From positions 310,001 through 374,000 of the forward strand of contig NZ_JAKEVY010000001.1 of assembly GCF_021491375.1 (NCBI RefSeq): a DNA stretch of 64,000 bases, given 5' to 3'. A model generated the notes under the pieces. The model searched no databases and was not told where the DNA came from. It worked only from the letters and a program-made list of their open reading frames with translations. Of this stretch, positions 53,138 to 61,080 are shown piece after piece (positions within the stretch are counted from its first letter, which is position 1; each line of letters begins with the position of its first letter). The translations under genes and the position numbers were made by a program. Origin of the DNA: Flavihumibacter fluminis. Its GTDB lineage: Bacteria; Bacteroidota; Bacteroidia; Chitinophagales; Chitinophagaceae.

Positions 53138-53377
53138 AATGCTACCAACAGAGTTGCAGGTAACGTTCGAGTATTTGCGACGGCAGGGAATTCTTTGATT
53201 GTCCAGCCGGGTACAAATGTCCATTTGAAAATATATTGTTGAAGTTAAGAACTAAAACTGAACATTGGACGTCGAGCCCGAACTGCTGCTGATGCTTGCA
53301 CATAGCTGATGCTACATTATCCAGCCCTGCTTTTGCAAATACTTTTGTTGCCTGCAGTGCTTCTTGTTAGGAGCATG
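53138..53377 (+). repeat. Imperfect palindromic element, copy C (about 240 bp)
   Basis: The arms of ~60 bases are inverted copies: the left arm starts AATGCTACCAACAGAGTTGC and contains TAACGTTCGAGTATTTGCGA. The right arm (53318-53377) read backwards starts ATGCTCCTAACAAGAAGCAC and contains CAACAAAAGTATTTGC. The two arms align along their whole length with short indels. The inner part has further inverted pieces. It separates the glycine-rich gene from the histidine-kinase gene, directly behind the latter's stop. Confidence 0.7.
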
Positions 53378-53383
53378 TTTACA

Positions 53384-54460
53384 TTAATACGTCTCCAGGT
53401 CGAATTCAAAAATATTAAGCCCTATTGGTCTAAATTCATTTTGGTCTTTAAAATAATAAAGCTTGCTGCCATGGGTTTTTAAAATTTCTTGAGCAATCCA
53501 AAGACCCATACCGATGCCCTCCTTGGAAAAGGATTTTGCAGATTCGTCTCTGAAAAACTTTTCAAATATTTTGTCTTTATTTGCATCGCTCACGAAAGGG
53601 CCGATATTTTTAACCCTAATTTTCGCACGACCATACAATTGGGTAATCTCAATCTTTATATTCGAGTCCGGTGATGAATATTTTAGGGCATTATCTAAAA
53701 GAATTAAAGGGATGAACTCTATTGATTCGAAACAAAAACTGTTATGAATGTAAGCTCCATCCACATTTATCAGTTCTATTGAAATGTTTCTTTTCTTCGC
53801 TGCTAAGTAGTTAAATAGCATTTTTATTTTATAAAAAAGCTTATATATGTTGATGTTCCTTTTATTACCAAACGATATACTTTTGGGATTAATAATAACG
53901 TCAATCATTCCTAATTGAGATGTAATCAATTCAAGGGAATTGTATAAATCTTTATATGAACTTCCGCTATTTTGAAGTTTTTCTTCGAACGTATTTCCTG
54001 GCAGTCCAGCAATTATAGATTCAGTGCAATTGAAGAAAATACTCATTGATGTTTTAAAATCATGGAATAACGAAAAGTTTTTTTCTATACTTTCATTTTC
54101 TCTTTGAATTATATAGTTTTCTATTTCTTGAATTTTTGTTACAAAAACGTTGATAGCGTCTTTTTGAACAATCCAATTTTTTCTCACTTCCTTTCTGCCT
54201 TGAGGAACTGTCGTATTTGTTTCATAGATCAATCCATTCAATATAAATTTAAATCCATTGGTAATTACTAGTAGGTTATTATAACCTTTGGAACAGATAT
54301 ATTCAACCTGTCCTGCATTACTTAAAGCCAAACTTAGACAATCTCTTTTTTCACATTTCTCAATACAAGTTTTATTTTGTTTAAGTTCTATAGAATCAAA
54401 AAACTCATTATTGAAAATAAAGGGATACCGAGATAGATTTTTAAAAAGCTCTAGTTCCAT
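53384..54460 (-). CDS. Sensor histidine kinase with N-terminal cysteine cluster
   Basis: The protein is 358 residues and soluble. The N-terminal domain has four cysteines in TCIEKCEKRDCLS and VEYICSKG (C32, C36, C41, C56), a likely metal or Fe-S site. A dimerisation helix holds the probable phosphorylated histidine in LFHDFKTSMSIF (H133). The C-terminal HATPase_c domain has LLDNALKYSS (N box), EGIGMGLWIAQEIL (G box) and KIFEKFFRDE (F box). It is translationally coupled to the receiver protein upstream (one-base overlap). There is no membrane segment, so it must sense a cytoplasmic signal or one relayed by the partner. Confidence 0.8.
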   Translation of the reverse strand: MELELFKNLSRYPFIFNNEFFDSIELKQNKTCIEKCEKRDCLSLALSNAGQVEYICSKGYNNLLVITNGFKFILNGLIYETNTTVPQGRKEVRKNWIVQKDAINVFVTKIQEIENYIIQRENESIEKNFSLFHDFKTSMSIFFNCTESIIAGLPGNTFEEKLQNSGSSYKDLYNSLELITSQLGMIDVIINPKSISFGNKRNINIYKLFYKIKMLFNYLAAKKRNISIELINVDGAYIHNSFCFESIEFIPLILLDNALKYSSPDSNIKIEITQLYGRAKIRVKNIGPFVSDANKDKIFEKFFRDESAKSFSKEGIGMGLWIAQEILKTHGSKLYYFKDQNEFRPIGLNIFEFDLETY

Positions 54461-55212
54461 TATTTAAAAAATTTAAGAAGCGTATTTCCTATTGTAATTA
54501 TTTGATGAACTAGCTCTGGCTTATTGCTAGCAAAATCTAAAATATTACTCCAATCGGGCTGCTGTTTATTTTTGATCACCTTTATAAGCTCCTTATCGAG
54601 CTTTTTAATTTCTATTTCATCGTACCCATTTTTTCTTAAAATGCTATGAAGGGTTTCAATATATCTTCCAGGCTTAAATTTGCTATCTATTAAAGTGTCA
54701 ATTATATTTTTAATTTTCAGATAGTCGCTTGGTTTAGCAATTTTTTCATCGGCTAACTCCCAAAACTTAGCTTTGCTTAAGTCAAAACTATGTTGAGAAT
54801 ATGCAATAATAATTTGACTTGGATTTTTTCTTTTAATACTTTCCAAAACCCCCAACCCGTCATCAACTGAAATATGAAGTGCTACACCTTTAATGTCAAG
54901 AACTATAATATCATAAAACCCATTTTCAAGTTTACTATAATCCTTAACAGCAGCCCATTTATCAATGGAGTAATTTTCTGCTTGAAATAAGCTTATGGGG
55001 AAACTATCTTCATCGTCTATTACAACAATTCTTGTCCTTTTCTTAAGCTCTTCAAATTCTAAAGGCGTTTGAATACTTTTTAGTGCAGGATAAGTGTTCT
55101 TCCAAATGAAGTTTTTAGACGAGCCAGTAACTGAGTTATATATTTTTGTTGAGATAAAGTTTAAAAGTGATCCACCGGCAGTTACTATCAAGCCGATTAA
55201 CAATTCATGCAT
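54460..55212 (-). CDS. Membrane-anchored receiver-domain protein
   Basis: The protein is 250 residues. An N-terminal membrane segment (about residues 4-20, LLIGLIVTAGGSLLNFI) is followed by a receiver-like domain at about 60-175: acidic pocket RIVVIDDEDS, phosphorylation site YDIIVLDIKGV (D106), switch residue near S/Y139 and the lysine of DEKIAKPSDY (K160). The last ~75 residues have no DNA-binding motif (KKLDKELIKVIKNKQQ). Output is therefore probably by protein contact at the membrane. It is the first gene of the pair with the histidine kinase. Confidence 0.75.
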   Translation of the reverse strand: MHELLIGLIVTAGGSLLNFISTKIYNSVTGSSKNFIWKNTYPALKSIQTPLEFEELKKRTRIVVIDDEDSFPISLFQAENYSIDKWAAVKDYSKLENGFYDIIVLDIKGVALHISVDDGLGVLESIKRKNPSQIIIAYSQHSFDLSKAKFWELADEKIAKPSDYLKIKNIIDTLIDSKFKPGRYIETLHSILRKNGYDEIEIKKLDKELIKVIKNKQQPDWSNILDFASNKPELVHQIITIGNTLLKFFK

Positions 55213-55251
55213 ATGTTTTAGTGTTTATTAGGTATAAATCTCAGCCGAGTG

Positions 55252-55295
55252 GTACCGCATTGCAGGCAACTCGTTTATTTGCGCTATTAGACGTG
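55252..55295 (+). repeat. Half copy of the palindromic element family (copy D)
   Basis: GCATTGCAGGCAACTCGTTT then ATTTGCGCTATTAGACGTGG resembles the left arm of copy C (GCAGGTAACGTTCGAGTATTTGCG). No matching right arm is visible, so it is a single arm or a decayed copy. It lies just upstream of the receiver-protein gene. Confidence 0.4.
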
Positions 55296-55462
55296 GTTCT
55301 TTAAAAGATCATAATGAGTATCAATTGCAACTTCCACGTTCAGGCGGATTCTTGTTTCGCTAATCCAACTTTCAGGGTTATCCTTGAATGAATAATTTCG
55401 ATTTACATTAAGGCGGATTTTCAGAAATAAAATCGATTAAAACACTTCAGATTTCCCCATTG

Positions 55463-55524
55463 CTTCGCCACATGAGTCCCATAACAGGGAATCACAGGAC
55501 AAGTAACACCAATATAATAATTCT
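55463..55524 (+). repeat. Dispersed repeat, copy 2 (matches 13820-13883)
   Basis: CTTCGCCACATGAGTCCCAT continues to GGGAATCACAGGACAAG and a looser AT-rich tail that still aligns with the copy at 13820. Same orientation, about 41.6 kb apart. Confidence 0.6.
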
Positions 55525-55584
55525 TAAACAGTTTCGTATACGGGAAACCGTAATTTGTAAATTTTGAATAAGGAAACCAGGCTG

Positions 55585-55683
55585 GAACGATTGCCGAACG
55601 GCTCATGAACGGTTCACTGACTGTTGAAGAACGGTGATGGAACGGTGGTTGAGCGGTGCCGGAACGGTGACACAACGCTTGCA
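55585..55683 (+). repeat. 11-bp tandem repeat, nine units
   Basis: Units start at 55585, 55596, 55607, 55618, 55629, 55640, 55651, 55662 and 55673, exactly 11 bases apart. Their consensus is GAACGGTnnnn. Seven units keep GA(A/G)CG, the fourth and last are degenerate. Because 11 is not a multiple of three, a coding origin is unlikely. Two weaker copies follow at 55691 and 55713, 22 bases apart. It lies between the defence island and the tRNA-Cys. Confidence 0.75.
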
Positions 55684-55725
55684 AATACCCGAATGGACGA
55701 TCAAACATACCCGAACGGTAGAATC

Positions 55726-55770
55726 AAAAAGTCCGCAAAGGTCATTTCACCTATACGGACTTTCTTATTT
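55726..55770 (-). terminator. Terminator of the tRNA-Cys gene
   Basis: On the minus strand, AAAGTCCG (55756-55763) pairs with CGGACTTT (55726-55735) around a ~20-base loop, and the stem is followed by a T run. It starts about ten bases after the tRNA 3' end. Confidence 0.7.
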
Positions 55771-55772
55771 TT

Positions 55773-55846
55773 TGGAGGTCCCGAGCAGATTCGAACTGCT
55801 GTAGAAGCTTTTGCAGAGCTCTGCCTAACCACTCGGCCACAGGACC
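55773..55846 (-). tRNA. tRNA-Cys (anticodon GCA)
   Basis: A 74-base tRNA with encoded CCA. The acceptor stem GGTCCTG/CGGGACC pairs with two wobble positions, the D arm is GCC...GGC, the anticodon stem GAGCT/AGCTT carries loop CTGCAAA (anticodon GCA at 55812-55814), and the T arm AGCAG/CTGCT has TTCGAAT. The discriminator base is U, as in cysteine tRNAs. Its 3' end faces the defence island, which fits use as an integration site. Confidence 0.92.
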
Positions 55847-55862
55847 ATTTTTGAATCGGGCA

Positions 55863-55870
55863 CGAATGTA
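55863..55870 (-). promoter_or_regulatory. -7 box of tRNA-Cys
   Basis: TACATTCG on the minus strand, one base off TAnnTTTG, 17 bases upstream of the tRNA 5' end. It is the mirror image of the box at 55880-55887. Confidence 0.45.
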
Positions 55871-55879
55871 GGATTTTTA

Positions 55880-55887
55880 TACATTCG
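55880..55887 (+). promoter_or_regulatory. -7 box of the nucleoside phosphorylase operon
   Basis: TACATTCG on the plus strand, 45 bases upstream of the ATG at 55932. Together with the box at 55863 it forms a 9-bp inverted repeat (ACGAATGTA/TACATTCGT), that is, two back-to-back promoters. Confidence 0.45.
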
Positions 55888-55931
55888 TTACAAATTCCAC
55901 CGTAAAAAATTCTTTCTAATAACGCCACCGA

Positions 55932-56807
55932 ATGAAACCTATTGCCCCCTCCGAATTAATTATTACCAACCGCGGCGCTATCTATCACCTCGACCTCCTC
56001 CCCGATGAACTCGCCCCTATCGTGCTCACGGTTGGTGACCCCGATCGCGTCAAAGTGGTGAGCAAATATTTTGATACCATCGAAGTGCAACGCCAGCACC
56101 GCGAATTTGTCACCCATACCGGTACCCTCGGCAAGAAACGCATCTCGGTTGTCTCCACCGGCATCGGTCCCGATAATATAGATATCGTTCTCAATGAACT
56201 CGATGCCCTGGTCAACATCGATTTCAATACCCGTACCATCAAACCCAACTTGTCCAGCCTCTCCATCCTCCGGCTCGGCACCAGTGGTTCCCTCCAGGCC
56301 GATATCCCCGTCGACTCCTTTGTGGCCGGCACCCATGGCCTAGGCCTCGATAACCTCCTCCACTTCTATCGCCTCGAACAAAATGAAGAGGAACAGGAAC
56401 TGCTCCAGTCCTTCCTCACCCAAACCCAGATCCACCATTCCATCACCCAGCCCTATATCTCCGCCGCCGCCCCTTCCCTGCTCAAACATTTTACCGAGGG
56501 CTATCACCAGGGCATCACAGTAACCTGTCCCGGTTTCTATGGTCCCCAGGGCAGAATCCTCCGCCTCGGCCTGGCTGCCCCCCAACTGGTAGATCGCCTC
56601 ACAGATTTTCAGTACGGTCAGCATAGGATCACTAACTTTGAAATGGAAACCTCCGCCATCTATGGGTTGAGTCGGTTACTGGGGCACCATTGCCTTAGCC
56701 TCAATGTAATCGTCGCCAACCGGGTCAACAAAACCTTTTCATCAGATGGACAGGCAGGCGTAGAAAAATTGATTGTTCGCTCACTTGAAATTATCGCTGG
56801 TACTTAA
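55932..56807 (+). CDS. Nucleoside phosphorylase (uridine/purine type)
   Basis: A 291-residue PNP/UDP-family protein. It contains LTVGDPDRVKVVSKYF (phosphate site), STGIGPDNIDIVLNELDAL, LRLGTSGSLQADIPV, the substrate region NFEMETSAIYGLSRLLGHHCL and VIVANRVN. It should split nucleosides by phosphorolysis in nucleotide salvage. Purine and uridine preference cannot be separated here. It is the first gene of a tight run with dapF (4-base gap). Confidence 0.85.
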   Translation: MKPIAPSELIITNRGAIYHLDLLPDELAPIVLTVGDPDRVKVVSKYFDTIEVQRQHREFVTHTGTLGKKRISVVSTGIGPDNIDIVLNELDALVNIDFNTRTIKPNLSSLSILRLGTSGSLQADIPVDSFVAGTHGLGLDNLLHFYRLEQNEEEQELLQSFLTQTQIHHSITQPYISAAAPSLLKHFTEGYHQGITVTCPGFYGPQGRILRLGLAAPQLVDRLTDFQYGQHRITNFEMETSAIYGLSRLLGHHCLSLNVIVANRVNKTFSSDGQAGVEKLIVRSLEIIAGT

Positions 56808-56811
56808 CCCC

Positions 56812-57597
56812 ATGGAGATCAACTTCTATAAATATCAGGGCACGGGTAATGATTTTGTCATCCTCGATAACCGCGAGGGTGTCTATAACCACCTTACCCA
56901 GGAACAGATCCACTTTCTCTGCGATCGCCGCTTTGGCATCGGTGCCGATGGCCTTATGCTGCTCAATGCCGCCACCGGCTACGATTTTGAAATGAAATAC
57001 TACAATGCCGATGGCCGCGAAAGCACCATGTGTGGCAATGGGGGCCGCTGCCTTACCATGTTCGCCTACCACCAGGGTATTGTGCGTACGGTTTATAAAT
57101 TCATCGCCATCGACGGTCCGCATGAAGCAGAGATCGATGCACGCGGACTGGTTCGCCTCAAAATGCAGGATGTGCCTTCTATTGAGGAGAGCTCCGGTGA
57201 TTATACCCTCAATACCGGCTCCCCGCATTATGTGAAAATGGTCGATCGCCTCGATGAATACAATGTCTTCTCCAAGGGTCGCGAGATCCGCAACCAGGAG
57301 GCCTTTAAACCTTCTGGTATCAATGTCAATTTTGTGGAGGTGGAAGATGAACACGAAATCGCGGTACGCACTTATGAACGCGGCGTGGAAGATGAAACCC
57401 TGAGCTGTGGCACCGGTGTTACGGCCAGCGCCCTGGTGAATTACCACAATGAACAGGGCTTTAATGAAGTGACGGTGCAAACCCGCGGGGGCAAACTCTC
57501 TGTTGAATTCGATCGCCATCCCAATGGTGGCTATTCCAATATCTGGTTAATCGGTCCCGCAGAAAAAGTATTCACTGGTACCCTTTTACTACCCTAA
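56812..57597 (+). CDS. dapF: Diaminopimelate epimerase
   Basis: The protein is 261 residues. It opens FYKYQGTGNDFVILDNR. The two catalytic cysteines are in STMCGNGGRC (C74) and ETLSCGTGVTAS (C199). It interconverts LL- and meso-diaminopimelate for lysine and peptidoglycan synthesis. The frame extends 13 codons upstream into the preceding gene. I chose the ATG at 56812, four bases after the phosphorylase stop. The neighbouring genes are unrelated to lysine synthesis. Confidence 0.93.
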   Translation: MEINFYKYQGTGNDFVILDNREGVYNHLTQEQIHFLCDRRFGIGADGLMLLNAATGYDFEMKYYNADGRESTMCGNGGRCLTMFAYHQGIVRTVYKFIAIDGPHEAEIDARGLVRLKMQDVPSIEESSGDYTLNTGSPHYVKMVDRLDEYNVFSKGREIRNQEAFKPSGINVNFVEVEDEHEIAVRTYERGVEDETLSCGTGVTASALVNYHNEQGFNEVTVQTRGGKLSVEFDRHPNGGYSNIWLIGPAEKVFTGTLLLP

Positions 57598-57609
57598 AAA
57601 ACGAGCGGA

Positions 57610-58548
57610 GTGATTCAATACTTCAAAAATATCAACCATCAGACTGTATCGATCCACAAACCAGAAGATGGCGTTTGGGTGAATGTGCTCCCGCCGCTGA
57701 AACAGGAAGAGTTTACCGAGCTCTCCGAGGAACTGGACATACCCCTCGACTTCCTGACCGACTCCCTGGATATCGATGAACGTACCCGCTTCGAGGAAGA
57801 GGACAATGTGAAGCTGATTGTGATCAAAACCCCCACGGAGAACAATTCCTTCAACGACAGCGATGCCTTTTATATCACCATCCCGATCTGTATTATCCTT
57901 ACCCACAACCAGATCGTTACAGTGAACTCCTTTGAGAACGATGCCATCAAGAAATTCCTGAACACTTTCCAGAACCGCCATCCCGATAACCGGAAAATGA
58001 TGGTGCTCAAGATCATCGAGAAAGTGGTGCAGAACTATATGGAATTCCTCAAGGAAATCAACCACAAGCGCAACCTGCTGGAACAAAAACTCTACGATGC
58101 CAACCGGAACGAGGAACTGCTCCAGCTCATGCGGATCCAGAAAAGCCTGGTGTATTTTGTGACCGCCCTGCGCAGCAATGAACTCCTGCTGATCAAACTG
58201 GAACGCACCAATTTCATGGGCCTCAATGAAGAGGAACGCGAATTCCTGAACGATTTAATTGTAGATAATTCCCAGGCCCTGGAGATGGCGAATATTTATA
58301 CCAATATCCTTTCCAGTACCCTGGATGCCTTCGCCAGTATCATTGCCAATAACCAGAACGAAGTGTTGAAGCGCCTCTCGGTAATCACTATCACCCTGAG
58401 TTTCCCGGTACTGGTGGCCAGTATCTATGGCATGAATGTGCCCATCCCCTATGCCAACTCGCCCTTCGCTTTTTATATTCCGGTCTTTTTGTCCCTGGCT
58501 ATTTCGTTAGTCATCGGCTATTTCTTTCTCAAGAAAAAATTATTCTGA
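57610..58548 (+). CDS. CorA-family magnesium/divalent-cation transporter
   Basis: A 312-residue protein with a soluble funnel domain (residues ~1-245) and two C-terminal membrane helices. The signature YGMNVP (GMN motif) closes the first helix, as in CorA. It probably imports Mg2+ (or Co2+/Zn2+). It starts with GTG preceded by GCGGAG, a credible ribosome-binding site. Gap from dapF: 12 bases. It is probably part of the same transcript. Confidence 0.88.
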   Translation: MIQYFKNINHQTVSIHKPEDGVWVNVLPPLKQEEFTELSEELDIPLDFLTDSLDIDERTRFEEEDNVKLIVIKTPTENNSFNDSDAFYITIPICIILTHNQIVTVNSFENDAIKKFLNTFQNRHPDNRKMMVLKIIEKVVQNYMEFLKEINHKRNLLEQKLYDANRNEELLQLMRIQKSLVYFVTALRSNELLLIKLERTNFMGLNEEEREFLNDLIVDNSQALEMANIYTNILSSTLDAFASIIANNQNEVLKRLSVITITLSFPVLVASIYGMNVPIPYANSPFAFYIPVFLSLAISLVIGYFFLKKKLF

Positions 58549-58551
58549 TCT

Positions 58552-59019
58552 ATGTTTACGATTCGGGTTTATGGTATTCTTTTAAATGAACTAAACCAGG
58601 TATTGGTGAGTGATGAAAAGATTCGCGGCGATTTTTTTACCAAATTCCCTGGGGGCGGACTCGAATTTGGAGAGGGCACCCGCGATTGCCTGCGGCGCGA
58701 ATTCCTGGAAGAAATGAATCTCAAGGTAGAAGTGGGGGATCATATTTATACCACCGATTTCTACCAGATGAGTGCTTTCAATCCCACCCAGCAAATCATT
58801 TCCATTTATTATTATGCAAAAGCACTGGAACCAATTGCTGTTCCCCTGCGCCTGACGCCTTTCGAATTTGATGAAGACCAGCACAAGCTCTATGAAACCA
58901 CCCAGGAGATTGAATCCTTCCGGTTTATCGACTGGGACCAGTTTGGGGAAGACGCTGTACACTTACCGATCGATAAAGTTGTTGCCAGGATGTTAAAAAA
59001 TGGCAGAACTACTGTGTAA
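58552..59019 (+). CDS. Nudix hydrolase
   Basis: A 155-residue protein with a Nudix box GGGLEFGEGTRDCLRREFLEEMNL (G-x5-E-x7-R-E-x-x-E-E) at residues ~37-59, placed between the usual strands. It should cleave a nucleoside diphosphate linked to another group, releasing phosphate. The specific substrate is unknown. It follows the transporter gene by three bases and ends the run that starts at 55932. Confidence 0.85.
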   Translation: MFTIRVYGILLNELNQVLVSDEKIRGDFFTKFPGGGLEFGEGTRDCLRREFLEEMNLKVEVGDHIYTTDFYQMSAFNPTQQIISIYYYAKALEPIAVPLRLTPFEFDEDQHKLYETTQEIESFRFIDWDQFGEDAVHLPIDKVVARMLKNGRTTV

Positions 59020-59080
59020 TCTACTGATATGCAGGTAGATAACAAGTTACACAAAGGTTTCAATTAAACATGCTTTATTG

Positions 59081-59088
59081 TATCTTTG
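59081..59088 (+). promoter_or_regulatory. -7 box of ahcY
   Basis: TATCTTTG, a perfect TAnnTTTG element, 21 bases upstream of the chosen ATG. Transcription would start near 59095, giving a very short leader, so no riboswitch fits here. Confidence 0.65.
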
Positions 59089-59109
59089 CACCCAAATAAA
59101 AGTATAAGC

Positions 59110-60438
59110 ATGTCTACTGTCACAAAATCAGTTATTGATTTTACCCTTCCCTATAAAGTGGCGGATATCAGCCTGGCTGAATGGGGACGTAAAGAAATCC
59201 GTTTAGCCGAAGCTGAAATGCCCGGTTTGATGGCCTTGAGAGCAGAATACGGCGCCAGCCAGCCCCTGAAAGGTGCGCGCATTGCCGGTTGTCTGCACAT
59301 GACCATTCAAACGGCTGTGTTGATTGAAACCCTGGTTGCCCTGGGTGCGGAAGTGAAATGGAGTTCTTGTAATATCTTCTCTACACAGGACCATGCCGCT
59401 GCTGCGATTGCTGCTGCCGGTATCGGTGTATACGCCTGGAAAGGCCAGACCCTCGAGGAAGCAGACTGGTGTATTGAGCAGACCCTGTTCTTCGGTAGTC
59501 CTGAGCGCCCGTTGAATATGATCCTCGACGATGGTGGTGATCTGACCAATATCGTATTTGATAAATATCCCGAGCTGATTCAGCATATCAAGGGACTGAG
59601 TGAGGAAACTACTACAGGTGTACATCGTCTCTATGAGCGCATGGCCAATGGTACCCTTCCTGTTCCTGCATTCAACGTGAACGATTCTGTTACCAAGAGC
59701 AAGTTCGACAACAAATATGGTTGTAAAGAATCATTGGTAGATGCTATTCGTCGAGCTACGGATATCATGCTGGCCGGTAAGGTTGCTGTGGTAGGTGGTT
59801 ACGGTGATGTGGGTAAGGGTTCTGCTGCTTCTCTGGCGGGTGCCGGTTGCCGCGTAATCGTTACAGAAATTGATCCGATCTGCGCCCTGCAGGCTGCGAT
59901 GGATGGTTTCGAAGTGAAGAAAATGATCGACGCTGTGAAAGAAGCTGATATTGTGGTTACTGCTTCCGGTTGTCGCGATCTGATCACGGGCGAACATTTC
60001 AAACTGATGAAGGACAAAGCGATCGTTTGTAATATCGGTCACTTTGATATCGAGATTGATGTGGCCTGGTTGAACGATAATTACGGTCATACCAAAGACA
60101 CCATCAAACCCCAGGTAGATATCTACAATGTAGATGGTAAAGACATCATCCTGCTGGCGGAAGGTCGCCTCGTAAACCTGGGTTGCGCTACTGGTCACCC
60201 CAGCTTTGTAATGAGTAACTCTTTCACCAACCAAACCCTGGCTCAGTTGGAACTCTGGACCAATGGTAGCAAATACGAAAACAAAGTATACGTGTTACCG
60301 AAGCACCTCGATGAGAAGGTTGCTCGTTTGCACCTGGCGAAAATTGGAGTGGTATTGGATGAGTTGACTACTGCTCAGTCGGAGTACCTGGGTATTCCAA
60401 AAGAAGGTCCGTTTAAGCCGGAAATGTATCGTTATTAA
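59110..60438 (+). CDS. ahcY: S-adenosylhomocysteine hydrolase
   Basis: From the ATG at 59110 it is 442 residues. It contains the family blocks [32 protein letters not shown], the NAD motif [34 protein letters not shown] and the C-terminal [11 protein letters not shown] that closes the dimer. It cleaves SAH to adenosine and homocysteine in the methyl cycle. A TTG at 59086 is in frame but lies inside the -7 box, so I reject it. It is ended by a hairpin terminator. Confidence 0.95.
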   Translation: MSTVTKSVIDFTLPYKVADISLAEWGRKEIRLAEAEMPGLMALRAEYGASQPLKGARIAGCLHMTIQTAVLIETLVALGAEVKWSSCNIFSTQDHAAAAIAAAGIGVYAWKGQTLEEADWCIEQTLFFGSPERPLNMILDDGGDLTNIVFDKYPELIQHIKGLSEETTTGVHRLYERMANGTLPVPAFNVNDSVTKSKFDNKYGCKESLVDAIRRATDIMLAGKVAVVGGYGDVGKGSAASLAGAGCRVIVTEIDPICALQAAMDGFEVKKMIDAVKEADIVVTASGCRDLITGEHFKLMKDKAIVCNIGHFDIEIDVAWLNDNYGHTKDTIKPQVDIYNVDGKDIILLAEGRLVNLGCATGHPSFVMSNSFTNQTLAQLELWTNGSKYENKVYVLPKHLDEKVARLHLAKIGVVLDELTTAQSEYLGIPKEGPFKPEMYRY

Positions 60439-60461
60439 TTATTGAAGGTTATCGCAATAAA

Positions 60462-60491
60462 AAAAATCCTGGTCTTGTACCAGGATTTTTT
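60462..60491 (+). terminator. Bidirectional terminator after ahcY
   Basis: AAAAATCCTGG (60462-60472) and CCAGGATTTTT (60480-60490) form an 11-bp stem with a 7-base loop, with T runs on both strands, between ahcY and the convergent 60499-61005 gene. Confidence 0.85.
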
Positions 60492-60498
60492 AGTTGTA

Positions 60499-61005
60499 TT
60501 ACTTACCCAATGTTTTAGCTTCTTTCGCGATGCAGTCTGCCATCTTCATGAGCAGGTCCTGCTCTTCCGGCCGAAGACTGATAATGGTTTTTTTATCGTT
60601 GCGATCACTGAAACTAATGGTGACTACTTTTTTAGTAGCCAGTTTGGTGAGGTTGGCGGGAGTGAATTGTCCGCCTCGCATAATGATGTGAAAAAATCCA
60701 TTACAATTATCACCGCCGGTATTTCTGATTTCCATTTTCTGTTTGCCGCCTTCAAATACAAAGAGGGCTTCGGATTCTTCGCCGATGCAGTTGGCAGCCG
60801 GATTGTTGATGATGAAAAAGAGATCAAATTCTTTACCATTGGCATCGATATTCAGTTGTACGTTCTGCAGGTTCGCAAAGCCGGTGGATAGTTTCGGTGC
60901 ATTGCTGAATTCATCGTTTCCCTTGATGAGTTTGCAATCAGTTTGCTGTGCGCTGAGGGTATTGCCTGCTAGTACAAATAAGATTCCGAGTAGTATATTT
61001 CGCAT
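60499..61005 (-). CDS. Hypothetical secreted protein
   Basis: A 168-residue protein with a signal peptide (cleavage near LSAQQ, residue 20). The mature part has four cysteines (QTDCKLIKG, AANCIGEESEA, TGGDNCNGFF and ADCIAKE) and a beta-rich core (FDLFFIINNPAANCIGEES). I do not recognise the family. It is convergent with ahcY, sharing the bidirectional terminator, and divergent from the hexosaminidase gene at 61081. Confidence 0.65.
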   Translation of the reverse strand: MRNILLGILFVLAGNTLSAQQTDCKLIKGNDEFSNAPKLSTGFANLQNVQLNIDANGKEFDLFFIINNPAANCIGEESEALFVFEGGKQKMEIRNTGGDNCNGFFHIIMRGGQFTPANLTKLATKKVVTISFSDRNDKKTIISLRPEEQDLLMKMADCIAKEAKTLGK

Positions 61006-61080
61006 ACGGTTGGATTTCTGTTGCTTTTGGGGTCAAGTTAAGAAAATAGCCAGTAATTTTCAGGCTTAAACAGTTTTGAA

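Noticed and set aside
50818-53377. A CRISPR array, suggested by repeated motifs
   Set aside because: The motifs are inverted-repeat arms hundreds of bases apart with no regular spacer pattern, and there are no cas genes.
55421-55708. Open frame of 95 codons on the minus strand
   Set aside because: It is translated through the 11-bp tandem repeat, whose period is not a multiple of three, and through the dispersed repeat. There is no promoter or protein-like composition.
55956-56336. Long open frames antisense to the nucleoside phosphorylase, dapF, transporter and ahcY genes
   Set aside because: They are by-products of the codon use of strong, clearly recognised genes on the other strand.
59040-59110. 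Possible SAM/SAH riboswitch upstream of ahcY
   Set aside because: The -7 box lies about 21 bases upstream of the ATG, leaving no room for an aptamer in the leader.
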